From: Bacillota bacterium
Lineage (GTDB): Bacteria; Bacillota; Bacilli; Alicyclobacillales; SLC66
Length of the DNA stretch: 64,000 bases
NCBI GenBank assembly: GCA_026627345.1
Contig: JAPNUP010000138.1
Location: forward strand, 1 to 64,000
Direction: 5' to 3'
The notes under the pieces are model-generated. The model saw only the letters and a program-made list of their open reading frames with translations, had not been told where the DNA came from and made no database searches. This document shows, piece by piece, positions 38,624-46,542 of the stretch. The position numbers and the translations under genes were made by a program. How positions within the stretch are numbered: the first letter of the stretch is position 1; each line of letters starts with the position of its first letter.

Positions 38624-40213
38624 GTGCTAACGGAAACCGTAAAACAAGAAAACGCGCCAGCAGTGCGACGTACATTTGCGATTATTTCACACCCCGATGC
38701 GGGGAAAACGACCTTGACGGAGAAACTTCTCTTGTTCGGAGGCGCCATTCGCGAAGCGGGCGCTGTCAAAGGAAAGAAAGCGAAGCGACACGCCACGTCT
38801 GATTGGATGGAGATCGAGAAGCAACGGGGGATCTCGGTGACGTCGACGGTCTTGCAGTTCACATATCGCGGACAGCACATCAATATTCTCGATACCCCGG
38901 GGCACGAAGATTTTAGCGAAGACACTTTTCGTACGTTAACCGCCGCCGATAGCGCCGTGATGCTCATCGATGCAGCCAAAGGGGTCGAACCGCAAACCAT
39001 CAAGTTATTTGAAGTCTGCCGGCTACGTGGCATACCTATTTTTACCTTTATCAACAAACTCGATCGGGAAGGCAAGGCGCCACTAGAACTGCTTGAAGAA
39101 CTAGAGGAGGTGCTGGGCATCCGCTCGTGTCCCATGAATTGGCCGATCGGCATGGGCGGAGACTTTCGCGGCATCTACAACCGAGGGGAGGCGCGGTTCG
39201 AGCGCTATACAGAGCGTGGACACGCGTCTGAGAGTTTGGCCGCCGGAGATATCGAAGATCCACGGCTGCGCGAGGCACTGGGTGATCAGTTGCATGAACG
39301 CCTTAAAGACGAGGTTATGTTGCTCGATATTGCAGGTGATCCGTTCGATAAAGCACTTGTCAATCGTGGGCTGTTAACCCCAGTGTACTTTGGTAGCGCG
39401 ATTGCCAATTTTGGTGTGGAGACGTTTCTCAATCAGTTTATCGAACTCGCGCCGACGCCTGGGCCGCGGTCGACCGATCAAGGTGAGGTGTCCCCTGACG
39501 ACACATCCTTTAGCGGTTTTGTATTCAAGATCCAGGCCAATATGAATCCTGCTCACCGCGATCGGGTCGCGTTTGTGCGGATCTGTTCCGGTCGGTTTTC
39601 GCGAGGTATGGCAGTCACGCACGTGCGTACCGGCAAACGCATTAATTTGGCGCAACCGCAACAGTTTTTTGGTCAGGGGAGGGAAATGATCGATGAAGCC
39701 TATCCAGGTGATATCATCGGTATTTTTGACCCAGGACTGTTTCGCATCGGGGACAGTCTATGCGAAAACGGAAATTTTTCATTCGAGGAATTGCCTTTGT
39801 TTTCGCCAGAACACTTCGCACGTGTATCTGTAAAGAGTACCCTTAAATATAAGCAGTTTCATAAAGGCATTGAACAGTTGTCCGAGGAAGGTGCGATTCA
39901 GGTATTTCGGCAAGTCAACCGAACTGAAGACTTATTGTTAGGAGCGGTTGGTCAATTGCAGTTTGAAGTGTTTCAGTATCGTATGAAGGCAGAGTATGGG
40001 GCTGAAGTCGAGCTGAATCCACTCAGTTACTCGCTTGCGCGCTGGATTGAGTGGAAAGATATGGATCAGTTTCACTATGACCGCTATACGAATTTGTTAG
40101 TGAAAGATCAAGACGAACGCTGGGTGATCCTCTGTCCCAATGAGTTTTCCGTCCGTTTTCTTCTCGAAAAAAATCCTGGACTCGTTTTGCACACCACCTC
40201 TTCATCGCGGTAA
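38624..40213 (+). CDS. prfC: Peptide chain release factor 3
   Basis: 529 residues from the GTG at 38624, eight bases after AGGAG. Translational GTPase: SHPDAGKTTLTEKLL (G1), RGISVTSTVLQF (switch I, G2), DTPGHEDF (G3), NKLDREG (G4). The EF-G-like second domain and RF3-type C-terminus (EVFQYRMKAEYGAEVELNPL) identify RF3 and not EF-G or TypA. It recycles RF1/RF2 from the ribosome. Not universal in Bacillales; B. subtilis is usually described as lacking it. Confidence 0.95.
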   Translation: MLTETVKQENAPAVRRTFAIISHPDAGKTTLTEKLLLFGGAIREAGAVKGKKAKRHATSDWMEIEKQRGISVTSTVLQFTYRGQHINILDTPGHEDFSEDTFRTLTAADSAVMLIDAAKGVEPQTIKLFEVCRLRGIPIFTFINKLDREGKAPLELLEELEEVLGIRSCPMNWPIGMGGDFRGIYNRGEARFERYTERGHASESLAAGDIEDPRLREALGDQLHERLKDEVMLLDIAGDPFDKALVNRGLLTPVYFGSAIANFGVETFLNQFIELAPTPGPRSTDQGEVSPDDTSFSGFVFKIQANMNPAHRDRVAFVRICSGRFSRGMAVTHVRTGKRINLAQPQQFFGQGREMIDEAYPGDIIGIFDPGLFRIGDSLCENGNFSFEELPLFSPEHFARVSVKSTLKYKQFHKGIEQLSEEGAIQVFRQVNRTEDLLLGAVGQLQFEVFQYRMKAEYGAEVELNPLSYSLARWIEWKDMDQFHYDRYTNLLVKDQDERWVILCPNEFSVRFLLEKNPGLVLHTTSSSR

Positions 40214-40237
40214 TCCATGATTGACATCGCAAACAGA

Positions 40238-40275
40238 CCTGGTTTCCGCATCATCTGCGAGACCAGGCTCTTTTG
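40238..40275 (+). terminator. Imperfect hairpin terminator after prfC
   Basis: CCTGGTTT..CGCA pairs with TGCG..AGACCAGG, followed by CTCTTTT; 25 bases after the prfC stop. Confidence 0.5.
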
Positions 40276-40309
40276 TATCCGAGTCGTACAACCTTTCGCC
40301 AATCTGGCG

Positions 40310-40315
40310 TATAAT
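40310..40315 (+). promoter_or_regulatory. -10 box upstream of aldo/keto reductase
   Basis: TATAAT at 40310-40315, 40 bases before the ATG. The -35 is not clear. Confidence 0.35.
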
Positions 40316-40354
40316 CGTTTGGACAGCGACTTTAGGCGAAGTGAGGGATTCAAG

Positions 40355-41338
40355 ATGGAGTATCGGTCACTAGGGAAAAGTGGTTTGCGCGTTTCTGTTC
40401 TCGGACTAGGCGCTAACGCGTTTGGCGGTCGCGCCGACAAAGAGACGTCGATTCGCGTTTTGCATCATGCAGTGGACGTCGGCGTCACGTTTATTGACAC
40501 CGCGAACGTCTATACCAATACGCGCTCGGAAGAGATCATCGGCGAGGCATTTGCCGGTCGCAGGCAAGACATCATCCTGGCCACTAAGGTCGGCATGAAA
40601 CGTGGAGACGGTCCGAATGACCGCGGATCCTCGCGTCAACACATCATGGCCGAAGTGGAGGAAAGTTTACGGCGTCTGCAAACTGATTATATCGACCTGT
40701 ATCAGATTCATGCGTTTGACCCGTATACGCCGCTCGAAGAAACCCTGCGCGCCTTGGATGATTTGGTGCGTTCAGGAAAAGTTCGGTACATAGGCGCTTC
40801 TAACTACTCTTCCTGGCAACTGCTGAAATCTCTAGATATTAGCGATCGGCACGGATTTTCCCCATATGTCTCTGTGCAACCTGGCTATTCTCTGGTGGAC
40901 CGCGGAATTGAACGCGAGTTGGTGCCTTTTTGTGTGGAATATGGCATCGGAGTGATCCCCTACTTCCCACTGGCAGGTGGCATTCTTACCGGCAAGTATG
41001 CAGGCGGTGCGGTTCCCACTGGTTCATTGCTTGATAAAAACCCGAACTTCGCACAGCGAATGGATGCCGCGCGTATGGCGGTGGGAGAGAAAGTGGTCGC
41101 TTTGGCGAGGGATCTCGGGACGACGCCTACTGCGCTATCCTTAGCTTGGCTGATGAGTCGACCGGCCGTCAGTACGGTCATTGCCGGGGCGACACGCGAA
41201 GCGCAGATCGACGAAAACAGTCGAGCCGTAGATTTGCGACTGACGAACGAAGTGCTCGAACAACTCGATGACTGGACAGAGGAGTTTATCTACGCTCGCC
41301 CGTTTGGTAGTGCCCCACGCCCGCGCGCTAACGCGTAA
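40355..41338 (+). CDS. Aldo/keto reductase (YghZ/Kv-beta-like)
   Basis: 327 residues from the ATG at 40355, preceded by GAGGG. TIM-barrel AKR: GVTFIDTANVYTNTRSEE carries the catalytic Asp and Tyr, ATKVGMKRG the Lys, and IDLYQIHAFDPYTPLEET the His. VIAGATREAQIDEN near the end binds NADP phosphate. It reduces aldehydes or ketones; the physiological substrate cannot be read. Followed by a long hairpin. Confidence 0.92.
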   Translation: MEYRSLGKSGLRVSVLGLGANAFGGRADKETSIRVLHHAVDVGVTFIDTANVYTNTRSEEIIGEAFAGRRQDIILATKVGMKRGDGPNDRGSSRQHIMAEVEESLRRLQTDYIDLYQIHAFDPYTPLEETLRALDDLVRSGKVRYIGASNYSSWQLLKSLDISDRHGFSPYVSVQPGYSLVDRGIERELVPFCVEYGIGVIPYFPLAGGILTGKYAGGAVPTGSLLDKNPNFAQRMDAARMAVGEKVVALARDLGTTPTALSLAWLMSRPAVSTVIAGATREAQIDENSRAVDLRLTNEVLEQLDDWTEEFIYARPFGSAPRPRANA

Positions 41339-41349
41339 TTGACGCCTAA

Positions 41350-41387
41350 ATAGGCTCCACCGATGCCACAAAGCCGGTGGAGCCTAT
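41350..41387. terminator. Hairpin between aldo/keto reductase and the split spore hydrolase
   Basis: ATAGGCTCCACCG (41350-41362) pairs perfectly with CGGTGGAGCCTAT (41375-41387). It lacks a T run but lies between convergent genes. Confidence 0.5.
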
Positions 41388-41443
41388 CTGATTGGCGGTA
41401 GTGGGCAACCGTCGTCAGTTCGCCCACATGGCGAGTGGCTGCG

Positions 41444-41852
41444 TCAAACTTTTTTCACCTCGAAGGTATCCTCCACCAGTCGCCACAATTGGGGAAAGGG
41501 CTGCCCCAGCACCCAGAAGCTCACGCCGCGTAATCCCATTTCATAGACGAGGTGAAACTTGGCTAAGATCGATTTGGCATCCTCATACCAAACCTCATGC
41601 TCTGTTTGGCCCACATAATAGTGATACATCGGGCTCGCGGCTAGCGGATCAAAGCGCACTGTCACGCCTCGATCAATGGCCAGGTTTTGCGCTCGCTTAG
41701 GCGAGATTCCGGCAGCCAGTACACTCGGTTTTTCGGGTAGTGTCCAGTTATATCCGTAGGTCGGAATGCCGAGCAAGATCTTGTCAGGCGGGATGGTGGA
41801 CGTGGCATAATTCAAAACCGCCCTGACTTGATTAAGGGGGGCGATGGCCATC
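41444..41852 (-). CDS. Spore cortex-lytic GH18 enzyme, C-terminal exon-like fragment (yaaH/sleL type)
   Basis: Codes for the last 135 residues of a LysM-GH18 enzyme whose N-terminal 291 residues lie at 45513-46384. From MAIAPLNQVRAVLNYA through DKILLGIPTYGYNWTLP and YEDAKSILAKF to GLRGVSFWVLGQPFPQLW it aligns with the C-terminal half of YaaH/SleL, as recalled. There is no own promoter or credible start except the ATG at 41851, which is part of the att core region. By itself it cannot fold a GH18 barrel. Intact reading frame and lack of stops argue against long-standing decay. Removal of the 3,660-bp element joins both parts in frame. Confidence 0.85.
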
Positions 41853-41862
41853 GGAGGTCCTC
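41847..41862. other. Attachment site, left (attL)
   Basis: GCCATC-GGAGGTCCTC. The 10-base core at 41853-41862 is identical to the core at 45513-45522; the 16-base block differs at one base (C here, A on the right). GAGG-T-CCTC is a dyad around a central T, as expected for the short core of a serine recombinase site. Confidence 0.8.
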
Positions 41863-41990
41863 ATGCCGGCAATCAACTACAGAGTTAGTCCCGCTATGAT
41901 CGGCTTGCCCACGTTCGACAAAGTACTGACATATTCGCTTTCGATGTCGCGATGCAGCTTTGACTACGGGCTAATTGGCGTGGGATTCGT

Positions 41991-41996
41991 TATAAT
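41991..41996 (+). promoter_or_regulatory. -10 box of the mqo promoter
   Basis: TATAAT directly before the first repeat copy. TTGACT occurs 25 bases upstream (41960), too far for a standard -35, so the promoter is incomplete or activator dependent. Confidence 0.4.
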
Positions 41997-41999
41997 ATA

Positions 42000-42098
42000 G
42001 AGACGGTTACACGGTGCTGTCGCACCACCGTCCACGGGGAGAATAAGCGGCTGGCGCCGTTATTCCGAGACGGTTACACGGTGCTGTCGCACCACCGT
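42000..42098 (+). repeat. Two 32-base direct repeats with internal hairpins
   Basis: Identical 32-base copies at 42000-42031 and 42067-42098 (period 67). Each begins GAGACGGTTAC and can fold as ACGGTG/CACCGT or, alternatively, GGTGC-TGTC-GCACC. The 35-base spacer itself folds (GAATAA-GCGGC with GCCG-TTATTC, one bulge). Located in the predicted 5' leader of mqo just after the -10 box. Confidence 0.85.
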
Positions 42099-42198
42099 TA
42101 TGCATTTTTGATCCCTTCGTTGATTGTGTGTTTATATTGTATCCGTGATGTGACGGGACTTATTTGTATCGTAAATATGGGCGATAAGGAAGGTTGCC

Positions 42199-43701
42199 AT
42201 GAGCGACATGCGACAAAAAACAGATGTGATCCTGATCGGAGCGGGGATCATGAGTGCTACTTTAGGTTCGATGCTCAAGGAGCTGGCGCCTGAGTGGGAT
42301 ATCAAGGTTTTTGAGAAACTGAGCACGCCAGGTGAAGAAAGCTCCAATGAATGGAATAATGCAGGGACTGGTCACTCAGCTTTATGCGAGCTCAACTATA
42401 CCACCGAACGATCGGACGGCTCGATGGATATCAGCAAAGCGATTGCAATTAACGAACAGTTTCAGCTCTCACGGCAATTTTGGGCGCACCTGGTCACTCA
42501 TGGTTTGATTCAACATCCGCAAGATTTTATCAGGCCACTTCCGCACATGAGTCTGGTAGCGGGGGAAGACAATGTTCGCTTCTTACGCAAGCGTTTCGCC
42601 GCGCTACAGGATCATCCTTTCTTTGAGGGGATGGCATTTTCAGAGAACCCGGACAAGTTACAGGAATGGGTGCCTCTGATTATGGAGGGCCGGTCTGTGA
42701 CGGAACCGATTGCGGCGACTAGGATTGAATCGGGCACGGATGTCAATTTTGGCGCCCTGACGCGCATGTTGTTTGCGCACTTGCAGCGCCAAGGGGTTGC
42801 TGTAAGTTACAGGCACTCTGTGGAGGATATTCGGCGACTGTCGGACGGCTCGTGGGAAGTGAAAGTGCAGGATATCGACAAGGGGACTTTTGAATATCAC
42901 ACGGCACAGTTTATTTTTATCGGTGGCGGTGGGGGAAGCCTTCCGCTCCTGCAACAGACAGGCATTCCTGAATCGAAGCACATTGGAGGCTTTCCGATCA
43001 GCGGTCTTTTCTACGTGTGCAATAACCGTGAAATGGTCGAGAAACATCATGCCAAAGTCTATGGAAAGGCGCGAGTAGGGTCCCCACCAATGTCCGTCCC
43101 ACACCTCGACACCCGTTTCATCGATAATCAGAAGACGCTCCTCTTCGGTCCGTTTGCCGGGTTTTCACCGAAGTTTTTAAAGACAGGCTCTAATATGGAT
43201 TTGCCGCGGTCTGTCAAATCCCATAACGTCGCCACTATGCTCGCAGCAGGGGTCAAAGAAATGGCTTTGACCAAGTACCTCGTGCAACAATTGATGTTGA
43301 CGAATGAGCAGCGCATGGAGGAACTTCGCGAATTTGTTCCGAATGCGAAGAGTGAAGACTGGGATGTGGTGGTCGCAGGGCAACGTGTACAAGTCATCAA
43401 AGACACCGAAGCAGGCGGCAAAGGAACGCTCCAGTTTGGCACGGAAGTGATCACCTCTGCCGATGGTTCCGTTGCCGCCCTTTTAGGTGCCTCTCCAGGC
43501 GCATCGACTGCAGTCCACGCTATGCTGGGCATTTTGCAGCGGTGTTTTCAAGAAGACTTTCCTACCTGGGAGGATAAACTAAAGAAGATGATTCCTTCCT
43601 ACGGTATGTCGCTTGTAGAGCACCCCGACTTGTACCGTGAGATTCAACAGTCGACGGCCGAAGTTCTCGGATTTGGCGAACTGCACGCGACCCACCAGTA
43701 G
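42199..43701 (+). CDS. mqo: Malate:quinone oxidoreductase
   Basis: 500 residues, full length for the family. [21 protein letters not shown] is the FAD-binding N-terminus; [23 protein letters not shown] and [13 protein letters not shown] are Mqo hallmarks, as are [14 protein letters not shown] and [13 protein letters not shown]. It is a peripheral membrane flavoenzyme oxidising malate to oxaloacetate with quinone as acceptor. It is the only metabolic gene in the recombinase element and is preceded by a repeat-containing leader. Codon use looks like the surrounding chromosome. Confidence 0.95.
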   Translation: MSDMRQKTDVILIGAGIMSATLGSMLKELAPEWDIKVFEKLSTPGEESSNEWNNAGTGHSALCELNYTTERSDGSMDISKAIAINEQFQLSRQFWAHLVTHGLIQHPQDFIRPLPHMSLVAGEDNVRFLRKRFAALQDHPFFEGMAFSENPDKLQEWVPLIMEGRSVTEPIAATRIESGTDVNFGALTRMLFAHLQRQGVAVSYRHSVEDIRRLSDGSWEVKVQDIDKGTFEYHTAQFIFIGGGGGSLPLLQQTGIPESKHIGGFPISGLFYVCNNREMVEKHHAKVYGKARVGSPPMSVPHLDTRFIDNQKTLLFGPFAGFSPKFLKTGSNMDLPRSVKSHNVATMLAAGVKEMALTKYLVQQLMLTNEQRMEELREFVPNAKSEDWDVVVAGQRVQVIKDTEAGGKGTLQFGTEVITSADGSVAALLGASPGASTAVHAMLGILQRCFQEDFPTWEDKLKKMIPSYGMSLVEHPDLYREIQQSTAEVLGFGELHATHQ

Positions 43702-43728
43702 TTAGCCAGGCAACTGGACAATCACGCG

Positions 43729-43762
43729 CGGCATACACATCACTGAGGTGATGTGTATGCCG
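43729..43762 (+). promoter_or_regulatory. 15-bp perfect hairpin covering the start of the 64-codon ORF
   Basis: CGGCATACACATCAC (43729-43743) pairs with GTGATGTGTATGCCG (43748-43762) around TGAG. The ribosome site GAGGTG and the ATG at 43757 lie in the loop and right arm, so an RNA hairpin would hide them. As DNA it is also a perfect operator-like dyad. No T tract follows. Confidence 0.75.
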
Positions 43763-43951
43763 TCGCGACGTATTGAAGTGACTCGCGTCACGTTTGGGGA
43801 GGAACGAACGCCACAAGAACTGACCATGGCCGTAGTCCCCCTTCTTCTACAGTACCTCGATATCAGACCAACGTCTTACCAAATTTCCTATGAAGAACCT
43901 GGACCTGCACTGGAGCAAAATCAACCGCGCCTGAATCGCGAGGGAATGTAG
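43757..43951 (+). CDS. 64-residue protein preceding the recombinase; possible directionality factor
   Basis: Begins MPSRRIEVTRVTFGEERTP, six bases after GAGGTG. The stop is two bases before the recombinase ATG, so translation is probably coupled. The protein is small, with a basic N-terminus and an acidic, proline-rich C-terminus. I do not recognise a family. Large serine integrases often need a small recombination directionality factor for excision (SprB with SprA in SPbeta is an example), and the position suggests that role; this is inference. Confidence 0.6.
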   Translation: MPSRRIEVTRVTFGEERTPQELTMAVVPLLLQYLDIRPTSYQISYEEPGPALEQNQPRLNREGM

Positions 43952-43953
43952 CG

Positions 43954-45513
43954 ATGCGAAAGTGTGCGATCTACGCGCGTGTATCGGACGAATCTCAAGT
44001 CAAAGGCGAGTCGACAGAACACCAGATCAGTGTCTGTAAGGAAATTGCCCGAAGAAGGTCACTCGAATCAGGTGACACTTGGTTGACTCCGGACGAACTC
44101 GTCTATGTGGACGAGGGAATTACAGGCACAAGCTTAGTCAAACGTGCGAAAGTGCAGCGGCTACTACAGGATGCCCAAAACCATTGCTTCGAGGTGGTAT
44201 TGTTTAAAGGCATTTCGCGGTTTGCCAGAGACACCGTGGACGCGCTTTTGATGCTGCGCAACCTAATGGCTTGCGGGGTCCATGTGGTGTCCTTGGAAGA
44301 GAACTTCGATAGCCAGCGCGACAATGCAGAATTTGTGTTCACCATACACTCGGCGCTCGCCCAGGCAGAATCAGAGAAGACGGCTATTCGCGTACGCATG
44401 GGGGCTTCTCAAAAAGCACAGCAAGGCAAGTGGAATGGGAGAGCGCCGGACGGTTACGTGTTAAACTCCGATACGAAACGCTTGGAGATCGACCCTGAAT
44501 TCGGGGCGGTGATTCGCGACATCTTTACGATGTACGGGGAAGGCCATGGCGTGCGAAGTATCGCCCATATACTGAACGAAAAAGGGCTCCGTACCAAGCA
44601 AGGCAACTGGTGGACGCAGCGTCACATCGCCCGACTTTTGCGCAATCCAGCCTATGTGGGCGACGTGGCGTATGGTCGCCGTGTCTTGCGAACGTCATTT
44701 CCTGATCCAGAGGACCCCCTTAAGCGCAGTAAAGTGGTGGCAAACAACCCGGATGCAAGTGCGATCGTCATTTGCCGCGATGCGCATCCGGCACTCGTCA
44801 GCCGCTCGTTGTTTGCCACTGTCGCCGCGCGGTTACAAAGCCGCAAGCAGGAAAAAGGACAAATCGGCAAGGCGCATCTGTTGACGAAAGGATTGGCCAC
44901 TTGCAGTTGTGGCAGTAGTATGACCATTAAATACAATGGTCATGGGACCGCCTACTATCACTGTCTGGGTCAAAAGGAAAAAGGAAAGGCGTTTTGTCAA
45001 CAGCGGTACTGGCGCGCAGACGCACTCGAAGCGGCGGTCCTGCAAGCCGTCAAAGTGGCAATTGCGGACGTGGTGACACTGCAAAACATGCAAGTTCACA
45101 TACAGGTAGATGGGGGCATCGAGAGGAAGCTTCACGAGACCAAAGAACAGATTGCGGGGCTCATGCGCAAGTCTGATTTATTGTTTGATGCGTATGCCAG
45201 AGGCAACTTGTCCGAGGAGCAGTTCACTCATGTCAACCAGACTTTAAGGGCGCAAATCGCTAGTCGAAAAGGAGACGAGGAGGCTCTGTGCGTGCGGCTG
45301 AGAGATGAGAAAGAGAATTTTGGCCAAGACCTGCACGAGGGATTGCAAGTGGCGATGGATGAGCTGCTCAGTACGCGTTGCACGCGCCCTGATCTTGCGC
45401 GAAAACTGCTTCAAGTCCTGCTTAAACGCATTGTGATCACCTACACCGGGATTGAACTGTCCTATGTGTTTAAAGAACCCCCTTTGTCCGGAGGTAGTTC
45501 ATTGGCGCCATAG
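43954..45513 (+). CDS. Large serine recombinase (SpoIVCA/SprA type)
   Basis: 519 residues. The N-terminal resolvase domain is CAIYARVSDESQ with nucleophile Ser11, plus FKGISRFARDTVDALLML. The recombinase domain runs ~165-290 (GRAPDGYVLN...IAHILNEKGLRTKQGNWW...RNPAYVGDVAYG). A zinc ribbon follows with cysteines in ATCSCGSSM, YYHCLG and AFCQQ. A coiled-coil stretch lies ~385-440. It would cut and rejoin the two att cores. The stop codon TAG overlaps the first base of the right core. It is encoded opposite to the interrupted gene. Confidence 0.95.
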   Translation: MRKCAIYARVSDESQVKGESTEHQISVCKEIARRRSLESGDTWLTPDELVYVDEGITGTSLVKRAKVQRLLQDAQNHCFEVVLFKGISRFARDTVDALLMLRNLMACGVHVVSLEENFDSQRDNAEFVFTIHSALAQAESEKTAIRVRMGASQKAQQGKWNGRAPDGYVLNSDTKRLEIDPEFGAVIRDIFTMYGEGHGVRSIAHILNEKGLRTKQGNWWTQRHIARLLRNPAYVGDVAYGRRVLRTSFPDPEDPLKRSKVVANNPDASAIVICRDAHPALVSRSLFATVAARLQSRKQEKGQIGKAHLLTKGLATCSCGSSMTIKYNGHGTAYYHCLGQKEKGKAFCQQRYWRADALEAAVLQAVKVAIADVVTLQNMQVHIQVDGGIERKLHETKEQIAGLMRKSDLLFDAYARGNLSEEQFTHVNQTLRAQIASRKGDEEALCVRLRDEKENFGQDLHEGLQVAMDELLSTRCTRPDLARKLLQVLLKRIVITYTGIELSYVFKEPPLSGGSSLAP

Positions 45514-45522
45514 GAGGTCCTC
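45507..45522. other. Attachment site, right (attR)
   Basis: GCCATA-GGAGGTCCTC, with the core at 45513-45522. It contains the recombinase stop codon and, on the minus strand, the codons for GGPPMA of the interrupted hydrolase. Confidence 0.8.
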
Positions 45523-46384
45523 CGACCCAGCCCCATTCGTACGTCATGAGCATCACAAAGTCTACAAGCGAACCAAGGGTCTTATAGTCAAACGCTCCCA
45601 TCCACGCAGCACTGGGATCATCACTGGTCTTGGGCCCCATGGCGATTGAGACACTGTATCCATCTTGGTGCATCGCCTCTTGCAACTCGCGAATAAACGC
45701 ATTGTACAACGGGCGATCGGTTGGGTGCATGTGCTCGAAATCGATATTGACCCCTTTGAAGCCTTTGTTCGCCATGGTCGCTTTGGCCGCCGCAATGACC
45801 TTCTGGCGAAGCGATGCAGCGGCCAGAATCGTATGGGCCAAGTCTGAGTTAAAATTGGATCCATCGAAGTTCGTCACGCATAGCAGTGGCGCGACACCGA
45901 GCGCTGTCATGCTAGAAAGCGCCTGCTGGTCTTGCATGGCAACGAGACTGCCGTCTTGCTTGACGTGATAGCTGAAGATGGTTGCGAATGTCATGGGCTC
46001 TGACTCTTGTAGGATTTCGCTGTCTCCTGACGTGCCTGACGGAATCATGTAGCCGTTGACCTCCGCCGTGTACTTTGTGGCAATAGGAGCTGGCACAAAC
46101 AAAATCTGCCCAATCTCTAAGTAGTCGGTTACTTCTAGCCCATTGGCACCGGCCACTGCGATGACAGGCACCTTGTACTTGCGAGCAATCGTCGTGAGCG
46201 TCTCGCCCGCACCGACTGTATGATGGATCAGGGTGCTAGGCGCGCCCGGCACCATCAAGTTGACACCGGGCGTCAGCGTCGTTCCTGGCGTTTCATTGAG
46301 CGTTTGCAAAGTGGCCGCGCTGACGCCAAACGCTTGGGCTACCGTATCTAGTGTATCTCCGGTACGAGCCGTGTAGATAAACAA
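45513..46384 (-). CDS. Spore cortex-lytic GH18 enzyme, N-terminal fragment (yaaH/sleL type)
   Basis: Residues 1-291 of the reconstituted enzyme. Start is the TTG at 46384 (MFIYTARTGDTL), with GGAGG eight bases before it; GTG at 46393 lacks a site. Two LysM peptidoglycan-binding domains (~2-46 and ~52-98) precede the GH18 barrel with catalytic GVNIDFE near residues 211-217. The frame passes through the att core and, unexcised, reads on to a stop at 45470 after ~14 foreign residues, giving a truncated barrel. YaaH/SleL cleaves cortex fragments at germination and is made in the mother cell in Bacillus. Confidence 0.88.
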
Positions 46385-46454
46385 ACCTTTCACCTCCGCA
46401 ACATGATCTATAGTCAAGGTATTCGCAGGCGACCGATTTATGGCAGACGACCAA

Positions 46455-46495
46455 TAAGAAAGCGTGTACGACCGGAATGTCGGTCGCACACGCTT
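46455..46495 (-). terminator. Terminator of the SDR gene
   Basis: On the minus strand AAGCGTGTGCGACCG pairs with CGGTCGTACACGCTT (15 bp, one G-U) around a 6-base loop, followed by TCTTATT. It separates the SDR gene from the spore hydrolase. Confidence 0.65.
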
Positions 46496-46542
46496 GCCGC
46501 TTCTATATCGATTGACGCGCATAGAGAAAGGGGGGCTACGAA

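Larger units (their letters stand above)
41863..42198 (+). other. Non-coding left end of the element (336 bases)
   Basis: No convincing gene. It contains a TATAAT box at 41991-41996, two copies of a 32-base repeat, a bulged hairpin between them, and the ribosome site GGAAGG before mqo. This makes a leader of roughly 195 bases ahead of mqo. Confidence 0.6.
41853..45522. mobile_element. 3.66-kb serine-recombinase intervening element inside a spore gene
   Basis: Bounded by a direct-repeat core at 41853-41862 and 45513-45522; core to core is 3,660 bp. It holds a promoter and tandem repeat leader, mqo, a 64-codon ORF and a large serine recombinase whose stop codon TAG abuts the right core. There is no DDE transposase, no phage structural gene and no terminal inverted repeat. 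Excision at the core rejoins the host gene in frame into 426 codons. The layout matches skin-type sporulation elements (established for sigK and spsM in Bacillus); developmental excision here is inferred. Confidence 0.85.

Noticed and set aside
42000-42098. CRISPR-like array
   Set aside because: Only two copies, no further units, and no cas genes nearby; the repeats sit in an mRNA leader.
43732-43740. Sigma-E or sigma-K promoter (CATACACAT) ahead of the recombinase
   Set aside because: The -10 is one mismatch off and I see no matching -35 at the right distance. Kept only as a test idea, not as a feature.
41853-45522. Ordinary insertion sequence or prophage disrupting the hydrolase gene
   Set aside because: No transposase, no terminal inverted repeats and no phage structural genes. 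The only recombinase is of the serine type, and the flanks rejoin exactly in frame at the shared core.
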